Origin: Channa striata
Taxonomy: Eukaryota > Chordata > Actinopteri > Anabantiformes > Channidae
Length of the DNA: 64,000 nt
Direction of reading: 5' to 3'
Assembly: GCA_033026295.1 (NCBI GenBank)
Contig: CM065176.1
Span: forward strand, 3,484,501 to 3,548,500
A program made the position numbers and the translations under genes. Below, in pieces: positions 31,735 through 42,635 of the stretch (position 1 is its first letter; the number at the start of each line of letters is the position of its first letter). The notes under the pieces were generated by a model. The model made no database searches. It saw only the letters and a list, made by a program, of their open reading frames with translations, and had not been told where the DNA came from.

Positions 31735-32820
31735 GCGGCTTCTAGACGGGTGACGGGGCTGGCCAGGGTGATCTTGGTGGAACTGTGCAAGCAACTCCTT
31801 ATCCAGGATGTGGCGTTCGGGAACCCATTGGCGCTCCTCAGGGCCGTAGCCCTCCCAGTCCCTGGCCCCTCCTTCTAGATGCAAGGAGGCGGCTGACTGT
31901 GTGAGCAGGTCCCCCATCCACAATCCGTGCAGGAGGAGGGTCACACAGAGCAGGCTGAAGTGGACACTGTTGGACAGGTTTTAACTTTTTAACTGAAACA
32001 TGGAAAACAGGGTGTATGCGTAGGGAGGCAGGAATCTTCAACTCCACAGCTACAGGGTTGAGAATTCGGGTAACAGGAAAAGGACCAAGAAAGCTGGGCT
32101 GCAGCTTCCTCCCCCCCCCTTTGAGAGGCATGTCCCGCAAGGACAGCCAAACCTTGTCACCCACCTGGTACTCAGGGGCAGGAGACTGACGTTTATTGGC
32201 AGACAGGCGGATCCTCTCCTGGCACCTCAGTAGGGTAGAGCAGAAAATCCTCCATGTGCACTGGCAACGGCGTACAAACGCCGCAGGCTCAGAGGAGGCT
32301 TCCCACCCCAGGAGAGGGTGGGAAGAGGGGTGGTTGGTAGCCGTACGCAACCTGGAAGGGAGAGAAGCCAGATGAGGTGAAAGAGGAGTTATGGGCATAC
32401 TCAGCCCACGGTAGTTGGGAGGCCCAGGTGCCAGGACTTTTATAGCACAAAGCTCGTAGAGTGGTCTCAAGGTCCTGGTTGAATCGCTCTTCCTGCCCAT
32501 TGGTTTGAGGGTGGAAACCTGAGCTTGGACTCACACTGACCCCCAAAACTCTCTCCAAAAGTTGGAGACAAACTGTGGACTCCAATCCGACACAATGTTC
32601 ACTGGGAGACCATGTAGATGAAATAAATGTTCAGACAGGATCAGGGCCAGCTCCTTGGCTGAGGGGAGCTTGGGCAGGGTGACAGCATGAGCCAGCTTGA
32701 AAAACCTGTCTATGATAGTCAAACCTGCAGGGAGTCTCCGTGACATCTTCACTCGGGCACAGTATGGACAGGCGGCTACAAAGGTCTTAACATCCTGGAC
32801 AACTGTGGGCCACTAGGAAT
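31735..32820 (-). pseudogene. Gypsy integrase and chromodomain remnant
   Basis: The zinc-binding C-x2-C end (CPYCAR) is at about 32770. It is joined by a deletion to TIIDRFFKLAH, so the first catalytic Asp is missing. The second Asp is in IVSDWSPQF (near 32600) and the Glu in NGQEERFNQD (near 32490). The tail 32500-31838 carries YQVGDKVWLS, VFHVS and, split by a shift, the chromodomain text DWEGYGPEERQWVP. Chromodomains steer integration towards heterochromatin. Confidence 0.85.
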
Positions 32821-32850
32821 GCAGTGCATGTAGCTCTCCACACTCTCCCC

Positions 32851-33939
32851 CTAAACAAAAGGTACCTTAGTGGAGGTGAGTCTATGCAGCGGTGCAGCCA
32901 TGCCACTGTAGCCCCGTAAGAAGCGCAGATAAAAATTGGCAAAGCCGAGGAAGCGCTGGAGCTGTTTGCATCCGGCAAGGACTGGCCACTCAAGAACTGC
33001 TCTGACCTTGCCCTGGTCCATAGAGATGGCCCCCGGAGAAATGACAAAACCAAGAAATGTGGTCTGGGTGGTATGAAACTCACACTTCTCAGCTTTGACG
33101 TAAAGTTGGTTCTCCACGAGTCGCTGCAGGTGTGGGGGAAATTTGGGTAAATTTAGTCCCTGGCTAGATAATTAGAAACCAGATGGACTTATCAATGGGA
33201 TCATAAGGAGGACAAGAAGCCACAGGGGATAACACATAGAGGACTGTTTAAGATCACCTTAGGTACTTTGTTGTTATATGGCACAAAGGAATGTAAGAGA
33301 TAGTGGGCCTGGGTTCATAAACCCAGGGCTTCAGAGAGGAAATGACTGACAACTGACCACTCTATGTAAATGCTTTTATACATTTGTTTTCTTGTGAGGG
33401 TGGTTCCTTTGTTGAGATTGAGTATAAGTAGAAGAGGTTTGGAAGTAACAAGTGAGAAGCAGACATTAGGGGCTCTTCTCCGTGCCGGCGTGTATTAAAT
33501 TGAGATGGTTCATCACGTTGAGTCTTTGTCTTCAGTTCTGTAAAAAAATCTAACGACATCTGACTAAGGAAGACGAAAAAAGTCTACAACACAGGATGAC
33601 TGACGTGCTGCACATGGCTCACCGGGTCTGGAGAAAAAATGAGAATGTTATCCAAATAAATGAACACAAAATTATTTATCATGTCTTTCAGTATATCATT
33701 AATTAGGTTCTGAAAGATGGCAGGGGCGTTTGTGAGGCCAAAAGGCATCACTAGATACTCAAAGTGCCGCTGTGAGTGTTAAAAGCAGTTTTCCATTCAT
33801 CTCCCTCTCTGATGCGCACAAGGTGGTAGGCACTGCAAAGATCCAGCTTGGTAAAAATATTTGCCCCCCTCAACAAATCAAAAGCAGTATGTAAGAGAGG
33901 TAGGGGATACGTGTTCCTTACAGTAATCTTGTTTAACAT
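32851..33939 (-). pseudogene. Gypsy reverse transcriptase remnant, split by a solo LTR
   Basis: The N-terminal frame 33939-33751 has NTYPLPLL and FTKLDLCSAYHLVRIREGDEWKTAF (first Asp). Downstream minus-strand text at 33660-33630 gives YLDNILIFS: the YxDD box has Asn in place of the second Asp (codon 33649-33647). After the solo LTR the frame 33117-32851 has KCEFH, FLGFVISP and LQRFLGFANFYLRF. A frameshift lies near 33775. Confidence 0.85.
33131..33591 (+). mobile_element. Solo LTR, retrovirus-like, with 4-bp target duplication CAGG
   Basis: The 461-bp insert begins TGTGGGGG and ends ACAACA. CAGG flanks it at 33127-33130 and 33592-33595. A TATA-like GAGTATAAGTAG is near 33420 and an ATTAAA signal near 33495. 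Its orientation is opposite to the Gypsy host. A 4-bp duplication fits gamma/epsilon-type retroviruses or some Gypsy elements; with no internal sequence the family stays open. Confidence 0.8.
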
Positions 33940-34207
33940 TCAGGCCTAGAGAGGGGGTAGATGAGACCCCTGGGAGGTTGTGACCCAGGGAGAAGGTCGA
34001 TGGCGCAGTCGTAGGGACAATGAGGTGGTAACGACTGAGCCCTGGCCTTACTGAAGACTGCTCCCAGATCATGATATTCTGCAGGCACATTGCTGAGGTC
34101 CAGAGGAGCTGGAAGAGACTCAGACAAGGGAGTACGCACAGCAGCTGCATTTAAACAGTTCAACAAACAATATGGACTCCAGGAGAGCACCCTTCCCGAG
34201 GTCCAAT

Positions 34208-34624
34208 CTATGTGGGGGGAATGTCTGCACAGCCCAGAATGATTGGGGGATGCACAGAATCAACCACATAAAAAGAGGCAGTCTCAGGATGGTTCCCAGA
34301 CAGAGTAATACGAACATCGGCTGTGCGAGCAGTAATTCTGTGAATGAGGGAGCCATTAATTGCAGAGACTGCCAGGGGGGGATTGATGCTCACAGTAGGA
34401 ATGTTCAGTTTCTGCACTACCTCCAGAGACATAAACTCCCCATCGGACCCAGAGTTAATAAGAGCAAGAAACTCACCCGTGCGCTGTTGGTATGAGACAA
34501 GGAGCCTAGTTGGGGGTCTTGAGGGAGACTTAAAGGTTGACGCACGGCTCACCAGGTACCCCCTCACTGGCGACCCTCGGCTTTTACCGGGCAGGTCTTC
34601 AGCAGGTGCCCTGGCCCTCCACAA
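34208..34624 (-). pseudogene. Gypsy aspartic protease remnant with Asp-to-Asn change
   Basis: The active site reads LINSGSDGEFMS where fish Gypsy proteases have D-S-G: the catalytic Asp codon at 34456-34454 is AAC. The frame is otherwise open for 138 codons and ends in the usual IILGCADIP-like text. The change alone would inactivate processing. Confidence 0.8.
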
Positions 34625-35449
34625 TAGAGACAGAGGCCCTCACCCACGCGTCTCTGCCACTCAGCTGCAGACAGTTTGCCCGTGCCCAGCTGCATGGGTT
34701 CCGGAGAGGAGGCAGACTCATTACAGGGTCCAGCTGGTGGTGGCGAAGAACGACGCTCCGCAGCTCTGCTGATGTAGCGCTCCCGGGCTTGGACCCTCAT
34801 ACGCTGATCAATCCGTGAAGCTAGCTCAATGAGATTCTCCAAATCCTCAGAAAGCTCCCGGCCAGCCAACTCATCCTTAACTGCTCCAGACAAGCCCTCA
34901 TAAAAGGCGTCTGATAACGCGTCCCCAGTCCACCAGCTGCAGGCAGCCAGCGTACGAAACTGGATGGCATAATCAGAGACCGAGTGTGGGCCCTGGGACA
35001 GTCTAAGCAGCTGTGAGGCAGCTGTAAGGTGGGGAGCCACAGGATGAAAAACACTGACTAAATGTGTAGAAAACTCCGAAAACGATTGACAGTGAGCTGC
35101 TCTACGTTCCCACTCAGCAAGGCCCCAGTGTTTAGCTCTGCCCCTTAATAAGCTGAGTACGTACGCCACCTTACTACGTTCGGAAAATCCCGGGAATTTA
35201 GCTCGAATTGAAGCCTGCAGGCAGACAAGAACGGGCGGCACTCCTTAGCAGAACCGTCAAAAGGCTCTGCTGCCCCAGATTAATACACGAGGGAGCGGGG
35301 GCAGATGCCTGTTCCAAATGCAGGACGCGGCTATGGAGAGACTGTATACAAGACAAACAAAACTGGAGTTGGTCTCTAAGTTCTGCAACTGGATCCACCT
35401 GCAGTAGCGGAACATTGCAAGGCTGACGTGGTTCTGCTGGGTCGGACAT
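34564..35449 (-). pseudogene. Gypsy gag remnant
   Basis: It starts at the ATG 35449 (MSDPAEPRQP, then a coiled-coil-like segment). After a frameshift near 35215 it continues as frame 35241-34564 with capsid text (FPGFSERSKVAYVLSLL, DYAIQFRTLA) and a complete CCHC knuckle CLYCGGPGHLLKTC near 34600. The protein would form the particle and bind RNA. Confidence 0.85.
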
Positions 35450-35462
35450 GGTTGGTGCGTAA

Positions 35463-35909
35463 TGTGACGGTTTGCCAAATAGCGAACCAAGAGCAGAGAG
35501 ACACATGCAGGCGGAGGTGGTGTAGAAAATAACCAAGATTTACTGTGTCTTGAAAACACAGGGAATAAAGAACACTACAAAGTAAAGCTAACAATACCAA
35601 CTCCTCAAAAGAAAGAGTGAATAAACCGATGAGTACCAGCTACACTGTAGACGAGGAGGACTGACAGGAGTGTTCCTGTAAGCATACACAAAGCACCAAC
35701 ACAGAGTGCCTGTACGGGACAGGTTTTAAATGGTGCGCTCTAATCAGTCCCAAGTAAAGGCAGCTGTGCACCCCAATAACGGTACTGGCTCCAGGTGAGG
35801 CTACAACAGGGAGAGGGAGAGGGAGCTGCCGACTTGCACAGAGACTGAATTAGAGAAGCAACCAAAAAACAAACACAACAAGGGCAGACAAAACACACAG
35901 ATCATGACA
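35463..35909 (-). repeat. 5' LTR of the Gypsy chromovirus
   Basis: It aligns with 31287-31716 with scattered substitutions and small indels, which indicates an old insertion. The gag ATG (35449 on the minus strand) follows within 15 bp of its end, leaving almost no leader; a primer-binding site match to a tRNA 3' end is not obvious. Confidence 0.88.
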
Positions 35910-36284
35910 TGACAGGTCTCTCCATATGAAGTAGTTGGTAAGTTGCTATTTTAGCAGTTTTAAAAAAAATTGTGTTTAAAAGAAAAATGTTTTTTGCACA
36001 TTTTGCCAGGAAAGGTCTTCGTTGCATCTTCTATGCAAGGACAAGAGGTTGGTAAGTTTTCAAAAATCTTGGTGTAGCCGATGTTGTAATTTGAAGCCTT
36101 TAAGTCTAACCCCGAAAATTTTTTCTAAAAGTCAAAAACAGCATGTGTCATCAGGCTGTAATCAAGGAAAGTTTATAAGTAAAGTCTTGCTATTGGTGTA
36201 GTCACGAATAATGCTGGTCCAAAGCAGAACTACATCTGATGCAGCGGACCCAGTCATTGGTGAGCACTCAAAGGTAGCCCCTCA
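35910..36284. other. No gene or known repeat recognised
   Basis: AT-rich sequence with several A and T runs and no supported frame. It separates the Gypsy 5' LTR from an L2 3' end. Confidence 0.5.
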
Positions 36285-36537
36285 GACTGGTGTTTTGTTG
36301 TTGGTTTCGTTGCTGTTCTTTTCTCTCCCTTAACTTTCCACTCACCCCAACCGGTCAACAGATGGTCGCCCACCCTGAGCCTGGTTCTGCTGGAAAGGGA
36401 GTTTTTCCTCTACACTGTTGCTGTTGTTTGTTGGGTTTTCTCTAAATTTCTGTTTAGTCGTGACTTTTTTATTTAAAGTACCTTGAGATGACTGTGTTGT
36501 AAATTGTAAATATGAATAAAGTTGAATTGAATTTAAC
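36285..36537 (+). mobile_element. L2 LINE 3' end, strongly 5' truncated
   Basis: It matches the 3' UTR of L2 copy B (CTTTCCACTC, CCTGAGCCTGGTTCTGCTGG, GAGTTTTTCCTC) and ends with AATAAAGTTGAATTGAATTT, the L2 tail. Only the last 250 bp are present, typical of incomplete target-primed reverse transcription. Confidence 0.85.
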
Positions 36538-36539
36538 TT

Positions 36540-38196
36540 TCTGAAGTGGCGCAGGGGGCATCACACACTTTTGGCAAACAAGATGAAACACCTGACACCA
36601 AGCAACAATTTATTCTGGAGGTTGATGCCTCCAGCACTGGGGTGGCGGGCGGTGCTTTCACAATGCACAGAGAAGGATGGCAAGGTGCCTCTCTGTGTGT
36701 TCTTCTCACGATGCCTGACTGAGGCTGAAAGGAATTATGACGTGGGGAACTCCTAGCCCTCAAATTAACACTAGAGGAGTGGAAACATTGGTTGGAGGGG
36801 GCTGAGCAGCCCTTCCTGGTCTGGACTGACCACAGAATTTTGGAGTATATTTGCTCTGCCAAGCGCCTTAATGCACGGCAGTCTTGTTGGTCATGTTCTT
36901 CTACAGATTTGACTTTGTGCTATCGTAACACCCGGGGGCCCAGAACACCAGGGTCTGTAGGGTCTGTGCAAGGAACAAGACGCCCCACTAGGCATCTGCT
37001 GGTTTCCTCCGTGCTCTGACAGTCCCATCTTGTCCTTGGTCGCACATAAGATTGGATTTCATCACTGGAAATCCCACATCCGATGGTAAAGAAGTTATAC
37101 TTGTGGTAGTTGATCGTTTCTCCAAATTGTTCCATGCTGTCTCCCTTGTTAACTTACCTTCTGCCAAAGACACTGCAGAGTTGTTGGTGCAGCATGTTTT
37201 CAGACTGCACAGGCTTCCTGAGGATATACTTTTGGACTGGCGACCTCAGTTCACAGCAGCTTTTTGGGCCGAGTTCTGCAAGGCATTGGGGGACTCCGTA
37301 AGTCTGTCATCTGGGTTCCACTCTCAGACCAACTGACAAACAGAAAGACTGAACACAGAGATTGAGAGAATGCTGAGATGCACGTGTAGTAGTAAGCCCT
37401 CCACCTGGGCCCAGCAACTGCCCTGGGTTGCTGTCCATTCCAGGCAGCCTCCTCTAGTTCCTGCCTAGCAGGCCCAGGCAGCAACACCTTCTGTAGGTGC
37501 CTTTATCAAACTCTGCTGCGCCACCTGGTTCAAAGTAAGGTCGTACCTACTGAGGGGGCAGCAGAGGGCTGCTCACTAAACCAATCAGAGGAGGTCCCCG
37601 GCTCCCCAATACAAGGTTGGCGACAGGGTGTGGCTATCCGCCAAGGACATTACCCCGAAGGTGGAGAAAAGGTGGTTGCCAGTGTCTTTCATTGTCTTCA
37701 TCAATGCCTGTTATCGTCATCGTCAGTGCCTTTCATTGTTATCATCATCACTCCTGCATTTTGTATTTAAGGCCTTCCATTTAGTTTTGCGATTGCTAGT
37801 GGGTCTAGGTTCGTTCTGGTGCAACTCCCTGATCCTGCTCGGCTTTTCCCGATCTCCGGCACGTAATCCTGTTCGTGAGTCTTTTCTTAGTTTTGGTTGT
37901 CCGAGTTTATTCTTATAGTCTTAGTCTCTCTCCCTTTGAGTTAATATGGTTATGTGGATAAATATTGTTATACCTTTTGGGGAAGGTTTTTATAGTCTAG
38001 GCCTTTGAGTTTTTACTGTTAGATGATTTAATATTGTTAACCCTTTTTGAGAGAGACAGTTTTGTTAGAGTTTCGGTCTCTGAGCAGAGTATTACAGGAT
38101 CAGTATTGGTTGTGATAACTGTACCAGTAGTTCTTGTGCTAATAAACCTGTTGCATTCTCGGCGAGTCTCAGCTTCTGCTTTCGGGTCCTCTAGTT
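36540..38196 (+). mobile_element. Ty3/Gypsy 3' fragment with RNase H, integrase and LTR
   Basis: RNase H text (LEVDASSTG, LTLEEWKHWLEG, VWTDHR) is at 36610-36835. Integrase core frame 37052-37336 has MDFITGNP (first Asp), LDWRPQF (second Asp) and HSQTN then a stop before ERLN. A YKVGDRVWLS-like tail is at about 37600-37660. LTR-like sequence from about 37700 ends near 38195 with AATAAACCTGTTGCATT and TGCTTTCGGGTCC. The zinc-binding domain is missing between 36900 and 37050. Confidence 0.8.
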
Positions 38197-38808
38197 ATGG
38201 TAACTTTTACAGAAGTGATGAAAAAAGGTTCTTCTACTTTGACTTTTCAATTAGAGCAATGGGTAGGCATCCATGGCACTGCTCTTGAGTGGTTTAGTTT
38301 GTACTTAGCAGAAAGAACATTTTGCGTACTAATTGATAATGTTCAGTCCTTTTCTGCTCCTCTGTTGTGTGGGGTCCCGCAGGGCTCAATTCTTTTTGCT
38401 TCCCCTTGGCTCCATTGTTAGAAAGCATAATTATCATTTTCACTGTTATGCTGACAAATCCCAAATATACGTGCAGGTGAAACAGAAGGATGGTTATTCC
38501 ATAAGGTCACTGATGGAGTGTTTAGATGAAGGAAGAGCCTGGGTGGCTATTAATTTCCTCCATTTGAATAAAAATAAAGTCTTTGGTCCTGTTTTTTCCC
38601 TGCTGCACTGGCTGCCTGTCCATCTTAGAGTTCATTTTTAAATTATTTTATTTGTTTTTAAATCTGTAAATGGTCTTGCCCCACCCTACCTCTCTGAGCT
38701 ACTATGTGTGCACTCCCCTTCCCAGTTGCTCAGTTCAACCGACCAGCTGCTTCTGTATGAGCTGAAGACGCAACAGAAGTTCAGGGGATGTAGAGGCCGC
38801 CTTACGCG

Positions 38809-39193
38809 TGTCCAATGGTCTAAAAAAGATCCACTTCAGTGACCGATGTATTATAAAATTGTTGCACATTTATTGAACTTCTGTGTTTCTCAGTACAGCT
38901 AATTACAACAGATCTATACCACGCTAATATAATACCTAAACTCCACTGAGCACGGTAAGAAAACTGTGTGCCTTTCACAGCCAAAAACTGGTCTAATAAT
39001 GACTTGCTGCTCCTGTCCGTTTCCAATCAGTCATCAAAGGCAATACAACATCAAAGGCATTGGTTTCCTTGACGATTACTTACAGACATAAAAGGCACTA
39101 TTTGATGTTAGCTGATTAGCTACCAGTTGTCTATCTACTGACACAGTATAATTGCAGAACTAATATTTGAGAAAGTTAACGTTGGCTCGTACA
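38809..39193 (-). mobile_element. Solo LTR, unknown family
   Basis: The 385-bp insert has TGT...ACA ends. On the minus strand it starts TGTACGAGCC, has CAATAAATG at about 38878-38870 and ends TTGGACA. It interrupts the L2-type LINE between KFRGCRGRL and GDVPFTVAG. I found no target duplication. Its 3' part matches 17839-17963. Confidence 0.65.
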
Positions 39194-39397
39194 GGGGAGA
39201 CGTGCCATTTACTGTTGCAGGTCCTAAGTTGTGGACTGCACTGGCTGTTTTTAAATCAAAGCTTTAAAAAAAAGCTTTTTTTCTCCATGGCTTTTGACCC
39301 AGCATGAGATTTTGGCTTTAGTAATTCATTGTATTTTAGTCCTTTTAGTGCTTATTGTGATTATACTTTTATTATGTTTTATTCTTTTATTTTGAAT

Positions 39398-42184
39398 AAT
39401 CTAGCCACAGGTGTTGCAAGCCAGTAACTTCTGTGCCGGTCCCAAGCCCGGATAAATAGAGAGGGTTGCCTCAGGAAGGGCATCCGGCGAAAAACTTGCC
39501 AAGTACAACCATGCGAGTCATCCATAGCACTTTCATACTGGATCGGTCGAGGCCCAGGTTAACAACGACCGCCACCGGTGCTGTTAACCTACAGGGTGCC
39601 GGTGGAAATTGGACTACTGTTGGTCGAAGGAGAAGAAGAGGCAGAAGGGTTCGTGGTCAGAGAGAGTAGAGGAAAGGTGGGAGTATAGATCTGAGAGTTG
39701 GGACTCTTAACGTTGGCACAATGACAGGGAAAGGTAGAGAGCTGGCAGACATGATGGAGAGAAGGCAGGTAGATGTACTGTGTGTGCAGGAGAGGAGGTG
39801 GAAGAGCAGCAAAGCAGGGCAGGTTTGGTGCAAATGAAAGGAATCCAGAAGGACAGATGGTGGTGGACTTTGCTAAGTGGATGCAAATGGCTGTAGTCAA
39901 CACTTACTTCCAGAAGAGAGAGGAACACAGAGTGACTTACAAGAGTGGAGATAGGAGTACACAGGTGGACTACATTCTATGTAGACGAGGTCATCTGAGA
40001 GAGGTTAGTGACTGCAAAGTGGTGGTAGGAGAGAGTGTAGCCAGACAGCATCGCATGGTGGTGTGTAAGATGACTCTGGTGGTCAGGAAGAAGAAGAGAG
40101 GAAAGACAGAAAACAAGACCAAGTGGTGGAAGCTAAAGAATGAAGAAACTTGCGAGGAATTTAGGCAGAAGTTGAGACAGGCTTTGGGTGGTCAGGATGA
40201 GCTTCCAGATGACTGGGAAACTACAGCAGAGGTAATCAGGGAAACAGGTAGGAAGGTGCTTGGTGTGTCATCTGGAAGGAGGAAAAAAGATAAAGACACT
40301 TGGTGGTGGAATGAGGAAGTGCAGCACTGCATCCAGAGGAAGAGGTTAGCTAAAAGGAAATAGGATGTAGAAAGGACTGAGGAAATTAGACAGGAGTACA
40401 AGAAAGTGCAGTGCAGAGTGAAGAGGGAGGTGCCAATGGCCAAAGAGAAAGCTTACGATAAGCTGTATGACAGGTTAGACACGAAGGAAGGAGAGAAGGA
40501 CTTGTACAGGCTAGCCAGACAGAGAGATAGGGATGGAAAAGATGTGCAACAGATAAGGGTGATTAAAGACAGAGATGGAAAGGTGCTAACAACCCAGGGT
40601 GTGAGTGTGCAGAGAAGATGGAAGGAGTATTTTGAGGAGCTGATGAATGAGGACAATGACAGGGAAAGAATGGAGGAAGATGTGGATGTTGTGGAGCAGG
40701 AAATAGCAGAGATTAGAAAGGATGAGGTGAGGAAGGCTCTGAAAAGGATGAAGACTGGAAAGTCTGTTGGTCCTGATAACATACCTGCGGAGGTGTGGAA
40801 GTGTCTAGAAGAGACAGTGGAGTCTCTAACTAGTCTGTTTAATGGGATTCTAGAGAGTGAGAAGATGCCTGAGGAATGGAGGAGAAGCGTTCTGGTGCCA
40901 ATCTTTAAGAACAAGGGTGACATGCAGAACTGCTGCAACTACAGAGGGATAAAGCTGATGAGCCACACAATGAAGCTGTGGGAAAGAGTAGTGGAAGCCA
41001 GGCTTAGTAAGCAGGTGGAGATTTGTGAGCAGCACTATGGTTTCATGCCCCATAAGAGCACCACTGATGACATTTTCACTTTGAAAATGTTGATAGAAAA
41101 GTACAGAGATGGTCAGAAGGAACTGTATTGTGTCTTTCTGGATTCAGAGAAGGTGTATGACAGGGTGCCAAGGGAGGAGCTGTGGTACTGTATGAAGTTG
41201 TCGGGAGTGGGAGAGAAGTAGGTCAGAGTAGTCCAGGACATGTATGAGAGGAGCATGACGGTGGTGAGATGTGCCGTAGGTCAGACAGAGGAGTTCAATG
41301 TGGAGGTGGGACTACACCAAGGATCCGCTTTGAGTCCCTTCTTGTTTGCTATGCTAATGGACAGGTTGACAGATGAGGTCAGACAGAAATCTCCCTGGAC
41401 AATGATGTTTGCAGATGACATTGTGATTTGCAGTGAGAGTAGAGAGCAGGTGGAGGAACAGCTGGAGAGGTGGAGGTTTGCTCTGGAAAGAAGAGGCATG
41501 AAACTCTGTCGTAGCAAGACAGAATACGTGTCTAAACGAGAGAGAGCAAGGTAGAAGCGTGAGGTTACAGGGCGCTGAGGTGAAGAAGGTGCAGGAGTTT
41601 AAGTACTTGGGGTCAACAGTTCAGTGTGATGGGGAGTGTGGAAAAGAGGTGAAGAGGCGAGTGCAGGCGGGTTGGAATGGGTGGAGGAAAGTGTCAGGAG
41701 TGTTGTGTGACAGAAGAGTGTCACCCAGACTCAAAGGAAAGGTGTACAAGACAGTGGTGAGACCAGCTCTGCTCTATGGGTTAGAGACATTTGCAGTGAG
41801 AAAGAGACAAGAGGCAGAGATGGAAACAGCAGAGATGAAGATGTTGAGGTTCTCCTTAGGAGTGACAAGGTTGGACAGAATAAGGAACAAGCTCATCAAA
41901 GGGACAGTGCACGTTGCCTGCGTTAGCAACAAAGTCAGAGAGGCCAGATTGAGATAATTTGGACATGTGCAGAGGAGGGATAGTGAATATATTGTAGAAG
42001 GATGTTGGAGATGGAGCTGCCAGGCAAGAGGTCGAGAGGACGACCAAGGAGGAGATATGTGGATGTTCTAACAGAGGACATGAGGTTAGCTGGTGTCAGA
42101 GAGGAAGATGCCCAGAATAGAGTGAAGTGGAAACGGATGATTCACTATGGCTACCCCTGATGGGAAAAGCCGAAAGAGAAGTAG
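39398..42184 (+). mobile_element. RTE-clade LINE, copy 2, with 17-bp target duplication
   Basis: It matches copy 1 from the leader to the tail (CCGAAAGAGAAGTAG). ATTCTTTTATTTTGAAT flanks it at 39381-39397 and 42185-42201. About 342 bp of the endonuclease is deleted near 39815 (equivalent to about 6081-6422 of copy 1). The ORF has stops at 40361-40363 (TAG for Trp) and 41219-41221 (TAG for Tyr) and frameshifts, for example near 41550. Confidence 0.92.
39773..42165 (+). pseudogene. RTE ORF2 remnant, copy 2
   Basis: Endonuclease C-terminal half (VDYILCRRGHL) and RT text (GPDNIPAEVW, VLVPIFKNKGD, GLHQGSALSP, MMFADDIVI, FKYLGS) read as in copy 1 in several pieces: 39773-40363, 40406-41221, 41240-41554 and 41559-41957. 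The RT catalytic FADD is intact, but the N-terminal endonuclease core is deleted. At 40635 it reads GAG where copy 1 has its stop codon. Confidence 0.9.
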
Positions 42185-42334
42185 ATTCTTTTATTTTGAA
42201 TGTTAACCACTTTGGTGCTTTATAAATAAAGTTGAGTTGACTTGACTTGATGACGTAATAGTTGAAGTTAGCTCAGTATGGTAAAAAACTATGGGTAAAA
42301 AAACACTCTAAAAGGGATTGGAGCCTTACTGATG

Positions 42335-42635
42335 AATCTAATTCTGTTGTATTTAGGCAGGGGGTTTGCTGATTTTTTTCTCTAATTGATGGAATTTCAC
42401 TTTTTTAAAAAGTCATGAAGACAATGCTGCTCAGTGTTAATAGAAACTAGTTTCAACTGAACTATGGCTCTTAGTCAACCTGGCTACAGTGCTAAAAAGA
42501 AACCGGGGGTTGTTCTTATTTTCCTCTATTAGTGATGAATAATATGCAGTTCTATCTGCTCTAGCTCCGGAGCGATAATTTGTATAAGTATAAACTTTCC
42601 AGGCTAAACATGCTTCTTGTGAATGTTTTACATTC
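42335..42635 (-). mobile_element. L2 LINE fragment
   Basis: Minus-strand frame 42637-42437 reads RTAYYSSLIEENKNNPRFLFS and TKSHSSVE, matching the endonuclease-RT linker of copies A and B. It lies just before copy B and may be a separate insertion. A 12-bp inverted repeat CTAAATGGACTA / TAGTCCATTTAG follows at 42648-42680. Confidence 0.8.

Larger units (their letters stand above)
31287..35909 (-). mobile_element. Ty3/Gypsy chromovirus with both LTRs, internally deleted
   Basis: LTRs of about 430 and 447 bp bound gag, protease, RT, integrase and chromodomain remnants in Gypsy order on the minus strand. A purine-rich tract (GAGAGGGGGG on the minus strand, 31718-31732) precedes the 3' LTR. RNase H and the integrase region with the first Asp are deleted. 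A solo LTR of another family sits in the RT at 33131-33591. No target duplication is visible at the outer ends. Frames are shifted in gag, RT and the chromodomain. Confidence 0.88.
38197..42246 (+). mobile_element. Second L2-type LINE, split by a solo LTR and RTE copy 2
   Basis: RT text at 38197-38700 (GTALEWFSLYL, CGVPQGSILF, FHCYADKSQIY) differs from copies A/B and represents another L2 lineage; YADK replaces YADD. The element resumes at 39194 (GDVPFTVAGPKLW) after a solo LTR, continues into its 3' UTR, is cut again by RTE copy 2 (39398-42184) and ends at about 42246 with TAAATAAAGTTGAGTTGACTTGAC. An internal deletion joins palm to C-terminus near 38590. Confidence 0.8.

Noticed and set aside
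31282..35914. Target duplication of the Gypsy chromovirus
   Set aside because: Bases next to the outer LTR ends (TATTG and TGACA) do not match, so none is claimed.
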